Source of the DNA: a virus
Direction: 5' to 3' (one strand)
DNA length: 64,000 nt
IMG/VR virus record: IMGVR_UViG_3300047510_002037
Span: 1-64,000 of that record
This document shows positions 1-7,357 of this stretch, one piece after another. The notes under the pieces were generated by a model. That model saw only the letters and a program-made list of their open reading frames with translations, had not been told where the DNA came from and did not search any database. Position 1 is the first letter of the stretch, and every line of letters starts with the position of its first letter. The translations under genes and the position numbers were made by a program.

Positions 1-449
1 TCTTTATTATAATCATAATTTTGTTCACCAAAATACATTTCATCCTTATAGCTCATCATAGTTTTCTTATGAACTTTCTCTAATGATGAAATTATTCCTC
101 TTAAATCTCGAATAGTATAGATAATCTTTATGTCTGGGAATAGATTAAATAGAAAATCTAATTCATGAGACCAGCTTCTGCATTTATCAATGTAAATATC
201 CGTATCGCAAATAGTATCAATCCAAGAATTAACACCCGATCTACAAAAATTTTTAATTAAATCATAAGAAGTTTCAGCGTCATATTGAGATTCACGAACA
301 GCATCAGTGAATTGATTTTGTGCTGATTGAACTATCGATCCCAATATGGAATCTGGAGATATAGTAACATGTGGATTTTGATTTAATACATTCACTAATA
401 AAGTGGACCCCGTTCTAGGAAGTCCACACATACAAACAAATTTTCTCAT
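1..449 (-). CDS. Sulfotransferase family protein (3' end outside window)
   Basis: The reading frame starts at an ATG at 449-447 and is open to the window edge, so only the first 149 residues are visible. Residues 9-18 read GLPRTGSTLL, the 5'-phosphosulfate-binding loop of PAPS-dependent sulfotransferases, and a later TIRDLRGIISSL segment fits the 3'-phosphate-binding motif. The family moves a sulfuryl group from PAPS to a hydroxyl or amine; the acceptor cannot be told from sequence. The ATG overlaps the gp46 stop as ATGA, so it is probably translationally coupled to the recombination genes. Sulfotransferases are known in some marine T4-like phages. The family call is firm; substrate and role are not. 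Confidence 0.85.
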   Translation of the reverse strand, partial: MRKFVCMCGLPRTGSTLLVNVLNQNPHVTISPDSILGSIVQSAQNQFTDAVRESQYDAETSYDLIKNFCRSGVNSWIDTICDTDIYIDKCRSWSHELDFLFNLFPDIKIIYTIRDLRGIISSLEKVHKKTMMSYKDEMYFGEQNYDYNK

Positions 450-2158
450 GATTTTTTATATGAAAAGTTCTTGATTTTTTCAAACTTTATTGTTGAGTTG
501 AATTTATCATGTAGAGATTCTTTATGAGATATAATAAAAACGTTAGCGTCTTTAATTACATATCTGATTATTTTTAAGAAGTCTTCTGTCCCAAATCCAT
601 CTAGAGATGAATCAAATACTTCATCTAAGATTAATAGGTTTGTATTTGTAGAATTTTTAAACTTAGCAACTTCTCTCCACGTAAATAAAAGTGCTAAGTC
701 AATTCTTTGCTTTTCACCTTCACTAAACGAAGAGTACGAAAAATCTTCATGAATTGGTGATTGGACGGTTTCGTTAAATTCTTCATCAAGAGTAAAATTA
801 ATATAAAAATCCATCATCTGAAGATAACGGTTAACTTGCTGATTTATCAGCGGCAAATACTTCTTAATGATTTTGGATTTAACTCCACCGTCTTTGAGTA
901 AACTATACGAAAAATCGCAATAGTTTATTGTATCTTTTTTAGAAGCGAGCTCGTCGTATGTAGTTCTTAAATTGTCTTTGAAGGATTCTAACTTCTCATG
1001 TTCAGAATTTCTGTTTGCAAGGTTCTCGGTAATTGTTTGAATTTCAGATTCAAGATTTCGGATTTGTCTCCGTAATCCATTAATCTTAATATTGTTTTGA
1101 GAAATACCATTCGTTAGTTTTGAAATCTCCTTCGTTAGAGTATTAAATTGACGCTCTCGCTCCTCTTCCTCTTTAATTGCCTCCTCCAGTTCTTTATAAC
1201 CAGATTGCAACTCTTTTGCTTTATCTTGAGCGTCCTTAATTCTATTTATTCTGAAGGTCTCCTCGATTGACTGAGTACATGTAGGGCATACCGTATTCTC
1301 AGTAAAAAACTTATGCTCTTGTGTAATAGTAGATACTTTTTGAGATATTTTACCTTTAAGGTTTCCTAACTTGCGAAGTTTCTCCGCGTATCCAGTAATA
1401 GCATCTTGCTCTCGAATGAGTTCTCTAAGTGGATCTTCTACAGATTCATTATCAGACATTAAATATCCAATCTCTTCCGTAAGAGACATAATGGAAATAT
1501 TTTTTTCTTCTATATTTTTCTTACCTAAGTTTTCAATTTCTTCGATAAAGTTTTTTTGCATTTCAACTTTATCTTTGATCGTCTCTTTCTTTAATTCAAG
1601 TGTTTTAATTTCTTCTTTAAGAGTGCGAATTTTTTCCTTAATGATAATGTTCATTGAAGAAAAAATTTTAATATCCAATAAATCTTCAATAACTTCCCTG
1701 CGACTTGGAGTTGGAAGTTGCATAAATGGAACAAAATTACTACTACCCAAAATTACAATCTGAGTAAAGGATTTGTAATTCATTTTCAAAATGGATTGTT
1801 CCAGATACTTCTGTTGATCTACTGCAGAAGAGTTTTGATCCAGTTTTGATCCGTTTCTATAGATCTCAAATACATTTGGTTTTATTCCTCTAACAACTTT
1901 CCAAGAAATAGATCCAATAGAGAATTCAATTTCAACTAGACAGTCTCTTTCATTAGTAGAATTTACCAGCTGAGGTTTATTAATCTTCCTAAAAGATTTT
2001 CCAAATAAACCAAAAGTAAGAGCATCAAGAATTGTACTCTTACCAGCACCATTAGATCCTATGATTAGTGTAGTATTATTTTCATTTAATGTTATTTCAG
2101 TAAATTGATTTCCCGTAGAAAGAAAATTTTTCCAACGAATTTTTTCAAATAGAATCAT
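446..2158 (-). CDS. 46: gp46 recombination endonuclease subunit (SbcC/Rad50-like ATPase)
   Basis: This is the ATPase half of the gp46/gp47 nuclease that resects DNA ends for recombination-dependent replication and helps degrade host DNA. At 570 residues it is close to T4 gp46 (560). The Walker A motif GSNGAGKS is at residues 34-41. Long charged coiled-coil arms flank a zinc hook CPTC at 291-294. The ABC signature SFSEGEKQRIDLALL and Walker B LLILDEVFDSSLD lie near the C-terminus. It starts inside the 3' end of the DUF3110-like gene (14-nt overlap) and its stop overlaps the sulfotransferase start, so the group is a tight operon with gp47 upstream. Confidence 0.97.
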   Translation of the reverse strand: MILFEKIRWKNFLSTGNQFTEITLNENNTTLIIGSNGAGKSTILDALTFGLFGKSFRKINKPQLVNSTNERDCLVEIEFSIGSISWKVVRGIKPNVFEIYRNGSKLDQNSSAVDQQKYLEQSILKMNYKSFTQIVILGSSNFVPFMQLPTPSRREVIEDLLDIKIFSSMNIIIKEKIRTLKEEIKTLELKKETIKDKVEMQKNFIEEIENLGKKNIEEKNISIMSLTEEIGYLMSDNESVEDPLRELIREQDAITGYAEKLRKLGNLKGKISQKVSTITQEHKFFTENTVCPTCTQSIEETFRINRIKDAQDKAKELQSGYKELEEAIKEEEERERQFNTLTKEISKLTNGISQNNIKINGLRRQIRNLESEIQTITENLANRNSEHEKLESFKDNLRTTYDELASKKDTINYCDFSYSLLKDGGVKSKIIKKYLPLINQQVNRYLQMMDFYINFTLDEEFNETVQSPIHEDFSYSSFSEGEKQRIDLALLFTWREVAKFKNSTNTNLLILDEVFDSSLDGFGTEDFLKIIRYVIKDANVFIISHKESLHDKFNSTIKFEKIKNFSYKKS

Positions 2159-2423
2159 TGCTTTTAGTCAATTTTGGTGGAATTACAAGATCATTTTTTG
2201 TTATTATAGCATACTCATATCCATGAATATCGCAGGTTTTTATTAAGACTTCATCATCTACTTCTATAACGTTCATTAGGGGATAATCCTCCTCCTCCAA
2301 CATTATAGAAAATCTCAACGCATCATCTTCTTCTTCAAAAATATAGAGTACACTATTTCCTTCTTCATTAACTACAGAATATGCACCTTCATCTTCTTTA
2401 CCATAAATTGTAAGTATAAACAT
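2145..2423 (-). CDS. DUF3110-like small acidic protein between gp47 and gp46
   Basis: A 92-residue acidic protein. Its pattern GAYSVVNEEGNSVLYIFEEE, then DDALRFSIMLEEEDYP and a Cys in the second half, resembles the DUF3110 family of cyanobacteria and plants as I remember it; no search was run. No catalytic residues are evident and the function is unknown. It starts 1 nt after the gp47 stop and overlaps the gp46 start by 14 nt, so the three proteins are probably made together in similar amounts. An accessory role to the nuclease is only an inference from position. If the family call holds, it points to a cyanobacterial host or gene source. Confidence 0.7.
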   Translation of the reverse strand: MFILTIYGKEDEGAYSVVNEEGNSVLYIFEEEDDALRFSIMLEEEDYPLMNVIEVDDEVLIKTCDIHGYEYAIITKNDLVIPPKLTKSNDSI

Positions 2424-2424
2424 A

Positions 2425-3465
2425 CTACACTAATTCGCAAGCTTCTTTATATACCTCCGAAATCATTTCTTGAATTTTTGCTTTATCAAGATTTATTTCA
2501 GACTCTAATATATATCTATTCAGTATGGATAGCGTGTCTTCCGATTCGAAGGCTTCAAATTCTTCATTTGCTTCGATCTGAAAGTTTTCTACTACCTTGA
2601 GTTCCGCAACATTTGAAGAATATAATTTATCAATAAACTTTTCAAACTTTTTAATATCCGTTTTCTTACGAACTATTACCCTAACAATCTTGTTCTCATA
2701 TTCACGAGAATCAAACGTTTGATAAGGAGTGTCTTCATAATAGATATTATAAAATAACCTATGAGGATTATTAATTGGTTCGTGATTTACAGAATCAGTA
2801 TCGAAGATATGAAACCCTCTAGTATCTCCAACATCTGTCCAGAACATTTCATATGGATTTCCTAGATAGAAGACCGTCCCGTTATCCGATCTAGTGTGAT
2901 AGTGTCCCGAGTAGACACGCTCGAACTTACCAAATAGTTTGCTTTCCAAACCATGCTCCATGAGGATTTGTCGATTAACTCTAAATCCCTGGAGTTCAAG
3001 GTGCCCCATCGCACACTTGCAAGTTGTATTTTTAATAAGTTTAAGAGTGCGTTCTTCATTTTCTTGATTAATCCAGGGTATAAAAAGTACGGGTAATTGA
3101 CCCAACATCACTTCAGTTGGATCTGAATAAACAGTTACGTTATCGTATTCGCGCAATAACAAATCAACTGCATTTACATCATTTGTATTTTTATAATATG
3201 CAGTATGATTACCAACAATTGTATGAACTTTTACTCCCATCTCTTGAAGACGGTCATAGTAATTATTCTTTGCCCACGATAAAGCAGAGAAATCAATTCC
3301 TTTACGACTATCAAAAGTATCTCCCATATCAACAACAGTAGTAATCCCTTGCTCTTCGAGTGTAGGGAAAAATACATCATTGTAAAACTTTAGGAAATAA
3401 TCGTGAAAGAGTTTTGAATTCTTTCTTGCTCCAAAGTGTTGGTCAGTAATAATTGCTACTTTCAT
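2425..3465 (-). CDS. 47: gp47 recombination endonuclease subunit (SbcD/Mre11-like)
   Basis: The metallophosphoesterase half of the gp46/gp47 complex, acting on double-strand ends for recombination-dependent replication. Length 346 residues, against 339 for T4 gp47. Phosphodiesterase motifs are in order: ITDQHFG (D8, H10), VDMGDTFDSRKG (D46, D49), GNHTAYY (N86, H87) and SGHYHTRSDN with the final metal-binding histidines. The start codon directly follows the gp55 stop, placing it in the gp55 transcript under the sigma70-type promoter at 3985-4013. Confidence 0.97.
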   Translation of the reverse strand: MKVAIITDQHFGARKNSKLFHDYFLKFYNDVFFPTLEEQGITTVVDMGDTFDSRKGIDFSALSWAKNNYYDRLQEMGVKVHTIVGNHTAYYKNTNDVNAVDLLLREYDNVTVYSDPTEVMLGQLPVLFIPWINQENEERTLKLIKNTTCKCAMGHLELQGFRVNRQILMEHGLESKLFGKFERVYSGHYHTRSDNGTVFYLGNPYEMFWTDVGDTRGFHIFDTDSVNHEPINNPHRLFYNIYYEDTPYQTFDSREYENKIVRVIVRKKTDIKKFEKFIDKLYSSNVAELKVVENFQIEANEEFEAFESEDTLSILNRYILESEINLDKAKIQEMISEVYKEACELV

Positions 3466-3960
3466 TCAATAACGAAGTTTTGAGTGTACAGCGTCTTTAA
3501 TGGAATTATAGTCGCTATAATTACTTCCGTCAAGTGAGTTGTCATCAAAAACTTGATCAAATCCTGTTCTTTCTAAGATTTTATTTTTGATCTCTAACTG
3601 CTTTTTCTCTTTCTGAATACGACGAAGGAAAGCATAGTGAATAATTTGAGTAAAGTAAGCAAAGGGATTTTGTGACTTCTCTGGATTGAAGTTATGAATA
3701 TATTGAACGCAGTTCTCAATTCCATCGGAAATCATGTCTTCCTTGAACATATAGTTCACAAAGTTTGGTTTGAAGGAAAGGTGATTAGCAATCTTCAGGA
3801 AACACTCTCCAATGTAGCGAGGAATAGGAGGTTTTGGTTTATCCTGGGCAAGTGCTAGATCGACACTCTCTCTATAGGAAATTAAAGCAGCTAGAAATTC
3901 CTTGTTGTTGACGTAATGTTCAGACCTCTTTCTTTTGGTCATATTTGTAGTGATAATCAT
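3466..3960 (-). CDS. 55: gp55 late-transcription sigma factor
   Basis: The 164-residue protein matches the short phage-type sigma factor that directs host RNA polymerase to late promoters with the TATAAATA -10 element; T4 gp55 has 185 residues. Recognisable is the region-2-like core with GIENCVQYIHNFNPEKSQNP and FAYFTQIIHYAFLRRIQKEK, where T4-type gp55 contacts the core enzyme and melts the -10. It is the first gene after a sigma70-type promoter and is followed without gap by gp47. It would read the many ATAAATA boxes before structural genes in this window. Confidence 0.93.
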   Translation of the reverse strand: MIITTNMTKRKRSEHYVNNKEFLAALISYRESVDLALAQDKPKPPIPRYIGECFLKIANHLSFKPNFVNYMFKEDMISDGIENCVQYIHNFNPEKSQNPFAYFTQIIHYAFLRRIQKEKKQLEIKNKILERTGFDQVFDDNSLDGSNYSDYNSIKDAVHSKLRY

Positions 3961-3984
3961 TTTGTATCTACCTTATATGTAGAT

Positions 3985-4013
3985 ATTATAACATTTCTCC
4001 TCAGAGTTGACAA
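3985..4013 (-). promoter_or_regulatory. sigma70-type promoter for gp55-gp47-gp46 operon
   Basis: On the minus strand TTGTCA (4013-4008) and a perfect TATAAT (3990-3985) are separated by exactly 17 nt, 25 nt before the gp55 start. The -35 lies in a near-palindrome AGTTGTCAACT (4005-4015), a possible operator. A 6-bp inverted repeat ATCTAC/GTAGAT (3966-3984) falls at the expected transcript start. The surrounding 107-nt gap (3961-4067) holds no other gene. Host polymerase could thus make the late sigma factor before late transcription begins. Confidence 0.8.
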
Positions 4014-4067
4014 CTTTAAAAATAATAACTATAATACCTTTGTTGGGTTTGAAGAAAAATAATAGCT

Positions 4068-4457
4068 TTAATTATTCTTAAATATCTTTTCTAATATTTC
4101 TTTAGCATCAGATATATTAGCTACGTATCCCATTTCTTTAGATATTTTATTCTTTCTGCTAGAAAATTTATCGTTATCTCTTACATAAGACTGATAGATT
4201 GATATTATTTGAATGTCTGATGATTCTGAGATTGTAATAACGTCAGACATTTTTATGATAAACATATCATCGGATGCTGTTTTTAGCCACGGTTCTACTT
4301 TATAACCAGATAACGAGCTTCTTATTACAATAGGAGATAATACTACTGGGTTTGTAATAAGAAGAAACGTTTCGTGATTTTCTTCCGAAACAGAAACTTT
4401 TGCAAATATTTCTTCTCCGGTTTTTAATTTAATAGTAGCATAAAAATCTTCTTCCAT
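4068..4457 (-). CDS. Conserved-type hypothetical protein downstream of uvsW
   Basis: A 129-residue protein I do not recognise beyond its position, which is shared with marine T4-like phages. The first half (TIKLKTGEEIFAKVSV, then a run of beta-strand-like hydrophobics) looks like a small beta-barrel of Sm or SH3 type, which would suit nucleic-acid or protein binding. The second half (MSDVITISES, DAKEILEKIFKN) looks helical. Its ATG shares one base with the uvsW stop (TAATG), implying coupled translation. The fold guess is inference. Confidence 0.75.
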   Translation of the reverse strand: MEEDFYATIKLKTGEEIFAKVSVSEENHETFLLITNPVVLSPIVIRSSLSGYKVEPWLKTASDDMFIIKMSDVITISESSDIQIISIYQSYVRDNDKFSSRKNKISKEMGYVANISDAKEILEKIFKNN

Positions 4458-5929
4458 TAGTTTTTAAAATTTAAAGTGATTATTTCATAATTAAATTTTT
4501 CTTCGTTATAAATTTTAATTCTTTCTATTAGATGATTTAACGTATAATTTTTTCTAGAGTTCACTGTGCAATCGTCAGATATATCATAAAGCATTGCCTT
4601 TGTTTTATTTTTTCCTTTTCTAAGGACTCTTCCTATTGATTGTAGATTTCTTATTCTGGATTTGCTGGGAGAAGCAAAGATAACATTATGCAAATTTCGA
4701 ATGTTAATTCCGGTAGAAAACGTTCCGTAAGATGCAACAATAATTGCGTTATTCTCTCTTTCAGTAATTTCTCTAACCAATTCTCTCTCTTCAGCATCAA
4801 CTCCACCATGTACAAAAAATACCTTACGGTCATCTTTCTTATTCTTATTTATCAAATTAAATAATGGTTCTCCATGAGTAGAAACTCTACTATACAAAAC
4901 TAATGTATTTCCCTTTAAATCTAAAGTTAAATTTTTAATAAAATTGTTTCTTTTATCATGAGAGATTAAATATTGAATCTCATCTTCATAAGTTTCAAAC
5001 TTTTGCGGATTATGCTTTAGAACCAAACATTGAATATCTAATTTAGATAGATGTCCCTGCTCCATCAATTCTGCGGTTCTAGTTACTTTATATGATGGTC
5101 CAAATAAACCCTCAAGAACCCATTTATGAGTTTGTGTTCCATCCAATGTTCCAGTAAATCCAAATCTATATTTTGCATGATGAGATTTGCTCATTATTGA
5201 TATAAGAGATTTGCTCTTGAACAAATGAGCTTCATCGCCTATAATTACATTGTATTTTTCGAAGAATGATCTTTCTAATTTGTAGATAGATTGCCAAGTA
5301 GAAACTGTAACAGGAAGATCACTATACTTCTCTCTACCCGAATATATTTGATGACAATATGAATCTGCGTCCCACCCGTAATCACGAAAATCCCCGACTA
5401 TCTGAGATACAAGAGATGTCGTTGGAACAACTAAAAGAATTTTTTGACCTTTATCCACATAATACCGCACGAGGGCGTAGATCATCAGACTTTTTCCTGA
5501 CGCAGTTGGACTTATCAATAACTTTCGATTGTGCCGTAAAGCATCATATACTCCCTCTATTTGATACTGTCTTGGGGAATGAGAACAAATAGAATTCATA
5601 TAGTCCTTCACTCCTTCAAATGAAATAGTTTCATTTACTTCATATGGAAGACCATAGAACTTATTATCTTTAAATTGATACTTATACCCGTAATTATCAC
5701 AAAAACTTATAACTTTATCTAATAAACCAACGTAAATTTGTTTTGATCTCATATCGAATAAATGGATCTCTCCATTCCAATTTCTTCCTCTATATTGAGG
5801 CATGAATTTTGCATTGGGTACTTCAAACTTAAAATAGTCTCTTAGTTCATATTCGATATGAGGTTCAGTTGTAATTTTTAGGAAAACCTCATTGGACTTT
5901 TCTATAATCAGATTTGCACTATCAACCAT
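4457..5929 (-). CDS. uvsW: UvsW recombination helicase
   Basis: Superfamily 2 DNA/RNA helicase that in T4 unwinds R-loops, drives branch migration and shifts replication from origin to recombination mode. 490 residues against 503 in T4. An N-terminal DNA-binding domain occupies about residues 1-110. Then come the Q-like RQYQIEGV, Walker A SPTASGKS (140-147), DEAH box (232-235), the FTGTLDG motif III region, and motif VI QSIGRVLRKGKNK near residue 450. It overlaps the uvsY stop by 8 nt and precedes a small hypothetical with a 1-nt overlap. Confidence 0.96.
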   Translation of the reverse strand: MVDSANLIIEKSNEVFLKITTEPHIEYELRDYFKFEVPNAKFMPQYRGRNWNGEIHLFDMRSKQIYVGLLDKVISFCDNYGYKYQFKDNKFYGLPYEVNETISFEGVKDYMNSICSHSPRQYQIEGVYDALRHNRKLLISPTASGKSLMIYALVRYYVDKGQKILLVVPTTSLVSQIVGDFRDYGWDADSYCHQIYSGREKYSDLPVTVSTWQSIYKLERSFFEKYNVIIGDEAHLFKSKSLISIMSKSHHAKYRFGFTGTLDGTQTHKWVLEGLFGPSYKVTRTAELMEQGHLSKLDIQCLVLKHNPQKFETYEDEIQYLISHDKRNNFIKNLTLDLKGNTLVLYSRVSTHGEPLFNLINKNKKDDRKVFFVHGGVDAEERELVREITERENNAIIVASYGTFSTGINIRNLHNVIFASPSKSRIRNLQSIGRVLRKGKNKTKAMLYDISDDCTVNSRKNYTLNHLIERIKIYNEEKFNYEIITLNFKN

Positions 5930-6359
5930 ACCCAGCCTGAAACTTAATTACTTCGATTGCATTCTTAATTTGATACGTTCTGTTTTGTATCATTTTTAAA
6001 ATACTCTCAATATAATTTAGCATAGTTTCATAGTAGTCTATTTTCAAACAAATATTTGAAAGTGATTTGTCTGCATCCAGATACTTTTGTAGTGTTTCTT
6101 TATCTCTGATTTTCTTTGGGAATGGATTTTCTAGGTAAACGTCTGGATCTGCTTTACCTGTGTAATATTCATACCTTTCGTGTCGTATATTTCTTCTTTG
6201 CTGTTCTGCCTTCTTTTTTAGTAGAATAATATTATTATAAAGATCGAAATATTTTGCATGTAAAATTGGAATATTTAAGGATTCTGTATGTAGATTATCT
6301 GGATCAATTTTGGAATCTCTTTCCCACATGGTTTGGATCGATTCAAGATCAAATGTCAT
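5922..6359 (-). CDS. uvsY: UvsY recombination mediator
   Basis: 145 residues, close to T4 UvsY (137). The protein loads UvsX recombinase onto gp32-coated single-stranded DNA. The sequence is mostly helical and basic in the middle (LLKKKAEQQRRNIRHERYEY), with a hydrophobic heptad-like C-terminus as in the hexamerising region. Position between gp3 and uvsW is the standard marine T4-like order. ATGA overlap with the gp3-like stop upstream and 8-nt overlap with uvsW downstream indicate one transcript. Confidence 0.92.
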   Translation of the reverse strand: MTFDLESIQTMWERDSKIDPDNLHTESLNIPILHAKYFDLYNNIILLKKKAEQQRRNIRHERYEYYTGKADPDVYLENPFPKKIRDKETLQKYLDADKSLSNICLKIDYYETMLNYIESILKMIQNRTYQIKNAIEVIKFQAGYG

Positions 6360-6925
6360 AGTCTCTTATCTTTTGCATCAAATAGGTTATATAAAGTATA
6401 CTTGAATGTTACTTCCGCTGTAAAGTATTCTACCCCAGTGTCTGTTGCATCAAATTCTAGTGCTGATAAATTTACTGGGAATAAATCATTAAACTGCACT
6501 TTAAATTGAGTTTTATATGAACTATTGAATACTAATAATGTACCATCCGAATATATATTCATTAATTTTGAATCTCTAGTATCGACATACTTATATTCTC
6601 TTTGCAAATCTCTGATCTCTTTTAGACTTTCTGGAAATCCCAAACCACGCATCCAATTTTGTATTTCCATATAATTCTCTAGATTTTCATCTACCAAAAA
6701 TCTTAGAGAAAAATCATCAAAAGATAACTTATCTCCAGGAATATCAATATCTTTTAAGTATGATGGTTGATTAGCAACTCCTAAAGAAATTCCAGGAATA
6801 TTTGATGTGTTACTGAAAAAAGCAACTTTTGGTGCTCTAGTCAGAGTAAATTTAAATCCTGTTGGAGCTAAAAAGTTTCTATTTTTTATTTGAGAATCTA
6901 AAAATCCTTTAGATATACCAGCCAT
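6356..6925 (-). CDS. 3: gp3-like tail completion / tail tube terminator protein
   Basis: A 189-residue protein in the gene 3 position between gp23 and uvsY used by marine T4-like phages; T4 gp3 has 176 residues and caps the tail tube. The middle (IDIPGDKLSFDDFSLRFLVD, then NYMEIQNWMRGLG) has the same strand-helix pattern as tail tube gp19, with which terminators share a fold. The C-terminus LEFDATDTGVEYFTAEVTFK parallels the end of gp19. A tube initiator (gp54-type) is the alternative. An AAGGA ribosome site precedes the ATG. Confidence 0.65.
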   Translation of the reverse strand: MAGISKGFLDSQIKNRNFLAPTGFKFTLTRAPKVAFFSNTSNIPGISLGVANQPSYLKDIDIPGDKLSFDDFSLRFLVDENLENYMEIQNWMRGLGFPESLKEIRDLQREYKYVDTRDSKLMNIYSDGTLLVFNSSYKTQFKVQFNDLFPVNLSALEFDATDTGVEYFTAEVTFKYTLYNLFDAKDKRL

Positions 6926-6941
6926 TTTTTCCTTTTCTAAG

Positions 6942-6948
6942 TATTTAG
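6942..6948 (-). promoter_or_regulatory. Possible late promoter for gp3-like gene
   Basis: CTAAATA on the minus strand, a one- or two-base departure from the TATAAATA late element, lies 17 nt before the gp3-like start and just after the terminator at 6951-6976. A promoter is needed here because transcription should stop at that terminator. The match is weak in AT-rich DNA. Confidence 0.4.
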
Positions 6949-6950
6949 AT

Positions 6951-6976
6951 AAAAAAAGAGGGCCCGAAGACCCTCT
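6951..6976 (-). terminator. Intrinsic terminator after the 89-residue gene
   Basis: Minus-strand stem AGAGGGTC / GGCCCTCT (57-64 with 69-76 of the 6900s), loop TTCG, followed by seven T residues. One pair is G-U, which forms only in minus-strand RNA and so supports that orientation. It is nearly the same sequence as the terminator at 7307-7334. Confidence 0.9.
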
Positions 6977-6979
6977 TGT

Positions 6980-7249
6980 TTATTTTACTCGCTCACAGTA
7001 ATAACCATACTGTTTAGTTTCTTCACAAAATACCCGTTCAGATTTCCACTTAATTCCTTTTTGAGAAAGACCTTTTGGAAATCCTGGACGACCTTTATCA
7101 TTATCAAGATCTTCTTTTGATACTGCTTTAAAAAACCAACCACCAACTGGAGTACTATACCAGGGATAGTTTGCAGATTTACCTTTTCTGTTTGAAAGAG
7201 ATTTGAATTTATAATTATGTACTGGACCGCCAGTAATTATAGAAGACAT
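6980..7249 (-). CDS. Unknown 89-residue protein in a self-contained cassette
   Basis: I do not recognise a family. The protein is basic and aromatic-rich, with GKSANYPWYSTPVGGWFFKA in the first half and a C-terminus holding two cysteines (VFCEE, YYCERVK). No signal peptide, membrane segment or catalytic motif is visible. Its transcription looks separate from its neighbours: a near-consensus sigma70 promoter (7275-7303) starts it 18 nt or so before the ATG, one terminator lies before that promoter and a near copy lies just after the stop. This is moron-like architecture between the late capsid gene gp23 and gp3, suggesting early expression and perhaps a host-directed role; both are inference. 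Confidence 0.8.
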   Translation of the reverse strand: MSSIITGGPVHNYKFKSLSNRKGKSANYPWYSTPVGGWFFKAVSKEDLDNDKGRPGFPKGLSQKGIKWKSERVFCEETKQYGYYCERVK

Positions 7250-7274
7250 ACTTTTAAACTGTGACTATGATCAG

Positions 7275-7303
7275 ATTATAAGATAAGATGTTTGTTTAGT
7301 CAA
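7275..7303 (-). promoter_or_regulatory. sigma70-type promoter for the 89-residue gene
   Basis: Minus strand TTGACT (7303-7298), 17-nt spacer, perfect TATAAT (7280-7275). It begins 4 nt after the gp23 terminator T-run. The expected transcript start is about 7268, giving a short leader to the ATG at 7249. No strong ribosome-binding site is visible. Confidence 0.88.
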
Positions 7304-7306
7304 CCC

Positions 7307-7334
7307 AATAAAAAAGAGGGTCCGAAGACCCTCT
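7307..7334 (-). terminator. Intrinsic terminator after gp23
   Basis: Perfect 8-bp stem AGAGGGTC / GACCCTCT with TTCG tetraloop on the minus strand, followed by a T-rich tail (5 T, A, TT). It lies 24 nt after the gp23 stop and would end the heavily transcribed capsid message. Confidence 0.95.
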
Positions 7335-7357
7335 GAACAGACCTTATGGATCTTAGA

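Noticed and set aside
1371-1763. Plus-strand frame of 130 codons in gp46
   Set aside because: Hydrophobic shadow of the gp46 coiled coil; no plus-strand gene or promoter is otherwise seen in the window.
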